From assembly GCA_001564275.1 (NCBI GenBank), contig LKND01000002.1, positions 1 through 64,000 of the forward strand: DNA of 64,000 nucleotides, in the 5' to 3' direction. This stretch comes from Natrialbaceae archaeon Tc-Br11_E2g14. Lineage in GTDB: Archaea > Halobacteriota > Halobacteria > Halobacteriales > Natrialbaceae. The notes beneath the pieces were generated by a model that saw nothing but the letters and a program-made list of their open reading frames with translations, did no database searches and was not told where the DNA came from. The position numbers were made by a program, and so were the translations under genes. Shown here one piece after another: positions 60,803 to 64,000 of the stretch. Numbering within the stretch: position 1 is the stretch's first letter; each line of letters begins with the position of its first letter.

Positions 60803-61870
60803 TCAGTCCGCCGCTGGCTCCTCGAGCCGTCGGATCGCTCGATCGTCGAGGTGGCCAAAGCCGATGCCGAGGGTCTCGTTGGTGAGTGACCGGCTTTCGG
60901 GCCCCGAGAGGTGTCCGGAGATCGCTCGCAGGGCGTCGACGTTCTCGGGGACGACGTCCGCCTCCTGGTGGATCGCCTGCATGCAGTAGAGATCGTTGCC
61001 CTCGAGCGTGATGGACTCGGCCCAGATGCAGTTCTCCCAGATATCGCCGCGTGGTCGACCGGCGTCGAGTGCGAGGTCCTTGAGCGTGCCAGCGCCGTCG
61101 ATTCGGGCGTGCTCGGGGACCATCACGGTGCGATCCTGCGCGGCGAGTAAGTCACGGACATCGCGGTCGTCGTCGGGCGGATTCTCGAGGGTGACGTTGA
61201 TCGTGTGGACGTGCATCATCGTGGTCGGGACCTTCAGGCCGATGGTGTCGATTGCGAGGTCGGGGAAGATGGTCTGGACGTCTGGGCCGTGGTGGGACGG
61301 AATCGACACGGGATCGGGGACGGCGTCGTTGATCGGGCCGCGACCGGTTTGACTGGGGTCGCCACCGCGTCGGATCAGGGTCGCGCGCACTTTCTCGATG
61401 CCGTAGGCCGCCTCGAGGGGAGCGACGAGGCGGGAGAGCCCGGTCGTGTTACAGGAGACGACGCGGACGTAGTCGGCGTCGGTGGCCTCGTCATAGTTGA
61501 CGCGGGCGTTGAAACTGACCTCGGCGACGGTGGCATCCTCGCCGCCCTGAAAGATCGTGGGGGTCTCGTGGCGTTCGTACAGTGGACGGTTCTCGGCACC
61601 CACGCCGGAGGGAGTGGCGTCGACGATGACGTCGCTGTCGGCGACGAGGTCGTCGACCGTGCCGGCGACCTCGAGGCCCATCTCGTGGAACGCGTCGGTA
61701 CGCGAGCCGTCGACGGCGTAGAGTGAATAGTCAGCCTCGGCCGCGCCGATCGCGACGTAGTCTGGGCTGACCTTGGCGACGCCGCTGACGGTCATGTCCG
61801 GCTGTGCCCGGACGGCGTCGGCGACGCGTTTTCCGATGGTTCCGTACCCGTTGATTCCGACCCGAAGCAT
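60803..61870 (-). CDS. gapII: Archaeal type II glyceraldehyde-3-phosphate dehydrogenase
   Basis: 355 residues starting [20 protein letters not shown] (Rossmann NAD(P)-binding motif). Catalytic Cys140 is in [12 protein letters not shown], and the archaeal-type [11 protein letters not shown] and [15 protein letters not shown] segments follow. In haloarchaea the type II enzyme is linked with gluconeogenesis, forming glyceraldehyde-3-phosphate from 1,3-bisphosphoglycerate. It is transcribed divergently from the type I gene across 281 bp. TATTAT at 61899-61904 is its likely promoter box. Confidence 0.95.
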   Translation of the reverse strand: MLRVGINGYGTIGKRVADAVRAQPDMTVSGVAKVSPDYVAIGAAEADYSLYAVDGSRTDAFHEMGLEVAGTVDDLVADSDVIVDATPSGVGAENRPLYERHETPTIFQGGEDATVAEVSFNARVNYDEATDADYVRVVSCNTTGLSRLVAPLEAAYGIEKVRATLIRRGGDPSQTGRGPINDAVPDPVSIPSHHGPDVQTIFPDLAIDTIGLKVPTTMMHVHTINVTLENPPDDDRDVRDLLAAQDRTVMVPEHARIDGAGTLKDLALDAGRPRGDIWENCIWAESITLEGNDLYCMQAIHQEADVVPENVDALRAISGHLSGPESRSLTNETLGIGFGHLDDRAIRRLEEPAAD

Positions 61871-61898
61871 ACAGGTTCCCCTCCCGCACCGACGGGCA

Positions 61899-61904
61899 TA
61901 ATAG
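61899..61904 (-). promoter_or_regulatory. TATA box of the type II GAPDH gene
   Basis: TATTAT on the minus strand, 29-34 bp upstream of ATG 61870. Confidence 0.5.
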
Positions 61905-62013
61905 TTCCGGATAAGTTGATAGATGTTAACTCGTAATTGAGTAGTGTAGAGAAAAAACGCAGTACGTGATCTTGATTAACTAGTCCTTTTTACCAGATAC
62001 TGAATGTTCGGTC

Positions 62014-62036
62014 GATGGTATGTGTGTCATACCATC
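62014..62036. promoter_or_regulatory. Perfect inverted repeat in the shared GAPDH promoter region
   Basis: GATGGTATG-TGTGT-CATACCATC: 9-bp arms with a 5-bp spacer, lying midway between the divergent type II and type I GAPDH genes in an AT-rich stretch. A dimeric regulator site is a reasonable reading; an RNA hairpin is less likely because neither gene has a leader reaching here. Confidence 0.5.
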
Positions 62037-62121
62037 TCGTGGCTCGTGTTCTCACTCGAACTTCGTGGATCGGGTGCTACAGCCGACGCTGGCCTCGCCA
62101 CGTTTGCACAGGTGGTAACTA

Positions 62122-62128
62122 CTTTAAC
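62122..62128 (+). promoter_or_regulatory. TATA box of the type I GAPDH gene
   Basis: CTTTAAC 24-30 bp before ATG 62152; this spacing decides against the upstream in-frame ATG at 62134. Confidence 0.6.
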
Positions 62129-62142
62129 CGTGGATGGCGTAC

Positions 62143-62158
62143 TACTCACATATGAGTG
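62143..62158 (+). promoter_or_regulatory. TrmB-like motif over the type I GAPDH start
   Basis: TACT-N7-GAGTG matches the published haloarchaeal TrmB consensus (TACT-N7/8-GAGTA) at eight of nine defined positions, and is itself part of CTCACATATGAG, a palindrome that covers the start codon. Confidence 0.35.
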
Positions 62159-63204
62159 AACATTCGTACACGGAAGACGGTTCAGTGCGGGTCGGTCTCA
62201 ACGGGTTCGGGCGCATTGGCCGCAACGTCTTGCGGGCCTCCCTCGAGGACGACAACGTCGAAATCGTCGCGATCAACGACGTCATGGACAACGACGACAT
62301 GGCGTACCTGCTCCAGTACGACTCCGTCCACGGACGCCTCGATGACGTCTCCCTGGACGGTGACACCCTCGTCGTCGAGGGCCAGGAGATCCAGTTGCTC
62401 TCCGAACGCGACCCGTCTCAACTGCCGTGGGACGACCACGACGTCGACGTTGCCTTCGAGGCCACGGGACTGTTCCGGAGCTACGACGACGCCGCTCAGC
62501 ACCTCGAGGCCGGTGCCGAGAAGGTCATCATCTCCGCCCCAGCGAAAGGGGAGAAGCCGGTTCAGACGATCGTCTACGGCGTCAACGAGGACGATTACGA
62601 CGGCGAGGACGTCATCTCGAACGCCTCCTGTACCACCAACAGCGTCGCACCCGTCGTCAAGGTGCTCGACGAGGAGTTCGGTATCGAGTCCGGTCTGTTG
62701 ACGACGGTCCACGCCTACACTGGTACGCAGGCGCTCATCGACGGCCCCCAGGCCAAGCGCCGCCGCGGACGTGCCGCCGCCGAGAACATCATCCCGACCA
62801 CGACCGGCGCGGCGATCGCCACCACCGAAGTGCTCCCCCAGCTCGAGGGGAAACTCGACGGGATGGCGATGCGTGTTCCGGTCCCGAACGGCTCTGTCAC
62901 CGACCTGACCGTCGACCTCGAGGCCGACGTCACGAAGGCGGATCTCGAGGCGGCGATCCGCGAGGCCGCAGACGGCGAGCTCGCTGGCGTGCTCGGGTAC
63001 ACCGACGACGAGATCGTCTCCCGGGACATCGTCGGCCTGCCGTTCTCCTCGTACGTCGACCTCGAGTCCGCGATGGTCCTCGAAGGCGGCCTCGTGAAGG
63101 TGCTGACCTGGTACGACAACGAGTACGGGTTCTCGACTCGGATGCTCGATCTGGCGACGTACGTCATGGCCGAGGCCCACACTGAGACCGAAGCGACCGC
63201 GTGA
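62152..63204 (+). CDS. gapI: Type I glyceraldehyde-3-phosphate dehydrogenase
   Basis: 350 residues from ATG 62152. Rossmann motif VGLNGFGRIGRNVLRA, catalytic Cys160 in ISNASCTTNSVAPVV, catalytic His in LLTTVHAYTGTQ, the RRRGRAAAENIIPTTTGAA loop and C-terminal WYDNEYGFSTRMLDL are all present, as in bacterial GAPDH. In haloarchaea the type I enzyme is tied to glycolytic sugar degradation, complementing type II. The ATG at 62134 is rejected because it is only 6 bp from the TATA box. Confidence 0.96.
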   Translation: MSEHSYTEDGSVRVGLNGFGRIGRNVLRASLEDDNVEIVAINDVMDNDDMAYLLQYDSVHGRLDDVSLDGDTLVVEGQEIQLLSERDPSQLPWDDHDVDVAFEATGLFRSYDDAAQHLEAGAEKVIISAPAKGEKPVQTIVYGVNEDDYDGEDVISNASCTTNSVAPVVKVLDEEFGIESGLLTTVHAYTGTQALIDGPQAKRRRGRAAAENIIPTTTGAAIATTEVLPQLEGKLDGMAMRVPVPNGSVTDLTVDLEADVTKADLEAAIREAADGELAGVLGYTDDEIVSRDIVGLPFSSYVDLESAMVLEGGLVKVLTWYDNEYGFSTRMLDLATYVMAEAHTETEATA

Positions 63205-63449
63205 GGAGACTCGGCCCCTTCCCGACCGTGGACGACCGAGTGGCGGGTGGCGGTTGCCGAACCGCGACGACACCCCATCCGACGAATTGACGAGGTGCTA
63301 CTGATCGTCGGTGTCTCCCCACGACGCCGTGACCAGGACCTGTCTCTCGCCGTGAAGTCGTGTCGATCCATTCTTGCGGTTTGGCGTGCCGGTTTCGTGG
63401 CGATCGCGAGCCGGTAAGAGACGACGGGAAAACCCGCTTGTCCTGGCCG

Positions 63450-63590
63450 TCACCCTCCGTGGTGCAGCGTCAACTCGCTGGCCTCGTAGATGTTCATGAG
63501 CTCGGTGATCAGTTCGTCGTACGATTCGTCCTCGATTTTGAGCGCGTCGAGGCGCTCGATCGTCTCTTCGTCGAGTTCTACTCGTGGCAT
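63450..63590 (-). CDS. Micro-protein, DUF7557-like
   Basis: 46 residues, MPRVELDEETIERLDALKIE followed by DESYDELITELMNIYEASEL and a short tail. It resembles a ribbon-helix-helix or antitoxin-like module: a short beta strand then two helices. It matches my memory of the haloarchaeal DUF7557 family (PRVELDEET start, IYEASE near the end). Probably a small DNA-binding or antitoxin-like protein; no toxin gene is adjacent. The 245 bp between gapI and this gene show nothing else. Confidence 0.72.
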   Translation of the reverse strand: MPRVELDEETIERLDALKIEDESYDELITELMNIYEASELTLHHGG

Positions 63591-63615
63591 GCGCTACTGT
63601 TCTACGCCAGGCAAG

Positions 63616-63765
63616 TTATAGTAGCCACCGGGGGCGTAAGAGTCGTTGGCAATATGACCGAGGTTTATACTCAAATCCGCACCAATTGTGCCCGGAACGC
63701 CAATGTACGCGTTCCGACTCCAGTAAAGAAAATCGAATTGCCAACAACTGGTAACACCCTTACGC
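63616..63765. repeat. Possible palindromic element related to family 1 termini
   Basis: 63616-63628 reads TTATAGTAGCCAC, nearly the family 1 terminus (CTATAGTAGCCAC). Arms GGCGTAAGAGTCGTTGGCAAT (63633-63653) and, inverted, 63737-63765 pair over both ends with an 8-nt length difference. An open frame from ATG 63654 (81 residues) runs through it, but its composition looks non-coding. This 298-bp gap holds no gene I would call. Confidence 0.4.
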
Positions 63766-63888
63766 GACACCTCGGCCCAGAACCGGACACACCGGTCTGT
63801 ACCGTCACACTTGAGAACGCTGTGTTGGGGGTGCCCGTCGTCGCCCCCAGCCGCAATGGCACGTCTCGGCCTGTCGACGGCGCATCGG

Positions 63889-64000
63889 TCACGTGACGTC
63901 GGCCGTCTCGAGCCGGTAGCGGGCGTATCGATACCCTCGCCGGCCGAGAACGCCGGCAATGGCCACCGTGGCCAGGGCGGTGGTGATCGCGCCGGCGGGC
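63889..64000 (-). CDS. C-terminal fragment of a membrane protein (5' end outside the window)
   Basis: The minus-strand frame is open from the right edge to TGA at 63889-63891. The visible 36 residues are a hydrophobic helix (AITTALATVAIAGVL) followed by GRRGYRYARYRLETADVT. A terminal transmembrane segment with a basic cytoplasmic tail is clear; the family cannot be told from so little. Confidence 0.5.
   Translation of the reverse strand, partial: PAGAITTALATVAIAGVLGRRGYRYARYRLETADVT

Noticed and set aside
63654..63896. Possible 81-residue plus-strand protein near the right edge
   Set aside because: No promoter at suitable distance, composition unlike neighbouring genes, and it lies within an apparent palindromic element.

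Overview
The window reads as a chromosomal segment of an extremely halophilic archaeon (class Halobacteria). The evidence is high G+C, very acidic predicted proteins, TATA-like boxes 24-31 bp upstream of start codons with no Shine-Dalgarno (leaderless mRNAs), archaeal information genes (radA, tfe, a Nog1-type GTPase), archaeal HMG-CoA reductase, archaeal type II GAPDH, Tat lipoprotein signals, a PGF-CTERM tail, and many haloarchaea-restricted domain families. A Natrialbaceae-like species is my guess from overall flavour only. I see no rRNA, tRNA, CRISPR array or intact insertion sequence.

Layout. 0-1.5 kb: end of a coiled-coil-type gene, a small exported protein and a small membrane protein. 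1.5-4 kb: etfBA and a TRAM-domain protein. 4.2-11 kb: an envelope-associated DUF4129 / membrane / DUF58 / polytopic operon with a MoxR ATPase on the opposite strand. 11-14.2 kb: a PiT transporter, a DUF5828-like protein and LarE. 14.2-16.5 kb: a secreted PGF-CTERM zinc-metallopeptidase-like protein. 16.7-22.9 kb: a type IV pilus/secretion-like ATPase and TadC-like membrane protein, then a DUF7283-like protein and a MinD/RecA-like fusion, with no obvious pilins. 22.9-27.8 kb: phosphoglycerate kinase, an MBL-fold hydrolase, a DUF2391 protein and an aldehyde ferredoxin oxidoreductase. 27.9-32.7 kb: a probable thiamine ABC transporter (thiQ, thiP, thiB) plus a thiamine-binding-type small protein. 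32.9-42 kb: a mixed stretch with a DUF389 membrane protein, amphi-Trp protein, GAF histidine kinase, phosphohexomutase, FMN reductase, GIY-YIG protein, zinc micro-protein, LarB and a PQQ-like beta-propeller. 42-46.1 kb: a tight operon of two receiver-like proteins, a membrane-anchored HEAT-like protein and a processive family 2 glycosyltransferase. 46.4-57.9 kb: M24 peptidase, radA, winged-helix protein, two-zinc-module acidic protein, DUF5611, lipoprotein, heme-binding fusion protein, ACT regulator, DUF5518, Nog1 GTPase, TFE and DUF2110. 58-64 kb: DUF5803 lipoprotein, HMG-CoA reductase, Hsp20, head-to-head type II and type I GAPDH genes, a DUF7557 micro-protein and the tail of a membrane gene.

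The most distinctive non-coding content is two families of dispersed, palindromic, MITE-like elements. Family 1 is about 123 bp: copies at 16524, 33221 and 51462, plus a shortened relative at 54248. Family 2 is 85 bp: copies at 32861, 34958 and 55005. Both show compensatory stem substitutions between copies. All three family 2 copies end exactly on the stop codon of the adjacent minus-strand gene.

Central carbon metabolism is well represented: pgk and both GAPDH types, the latter sharing one promoter region with an inverted repeat, together with etfAB, an AOR and a phosphohexomutase. LarB and LarE, two of the three nickel-pincer cofactor proteins, lie 26 kb apart with no LarC between them.
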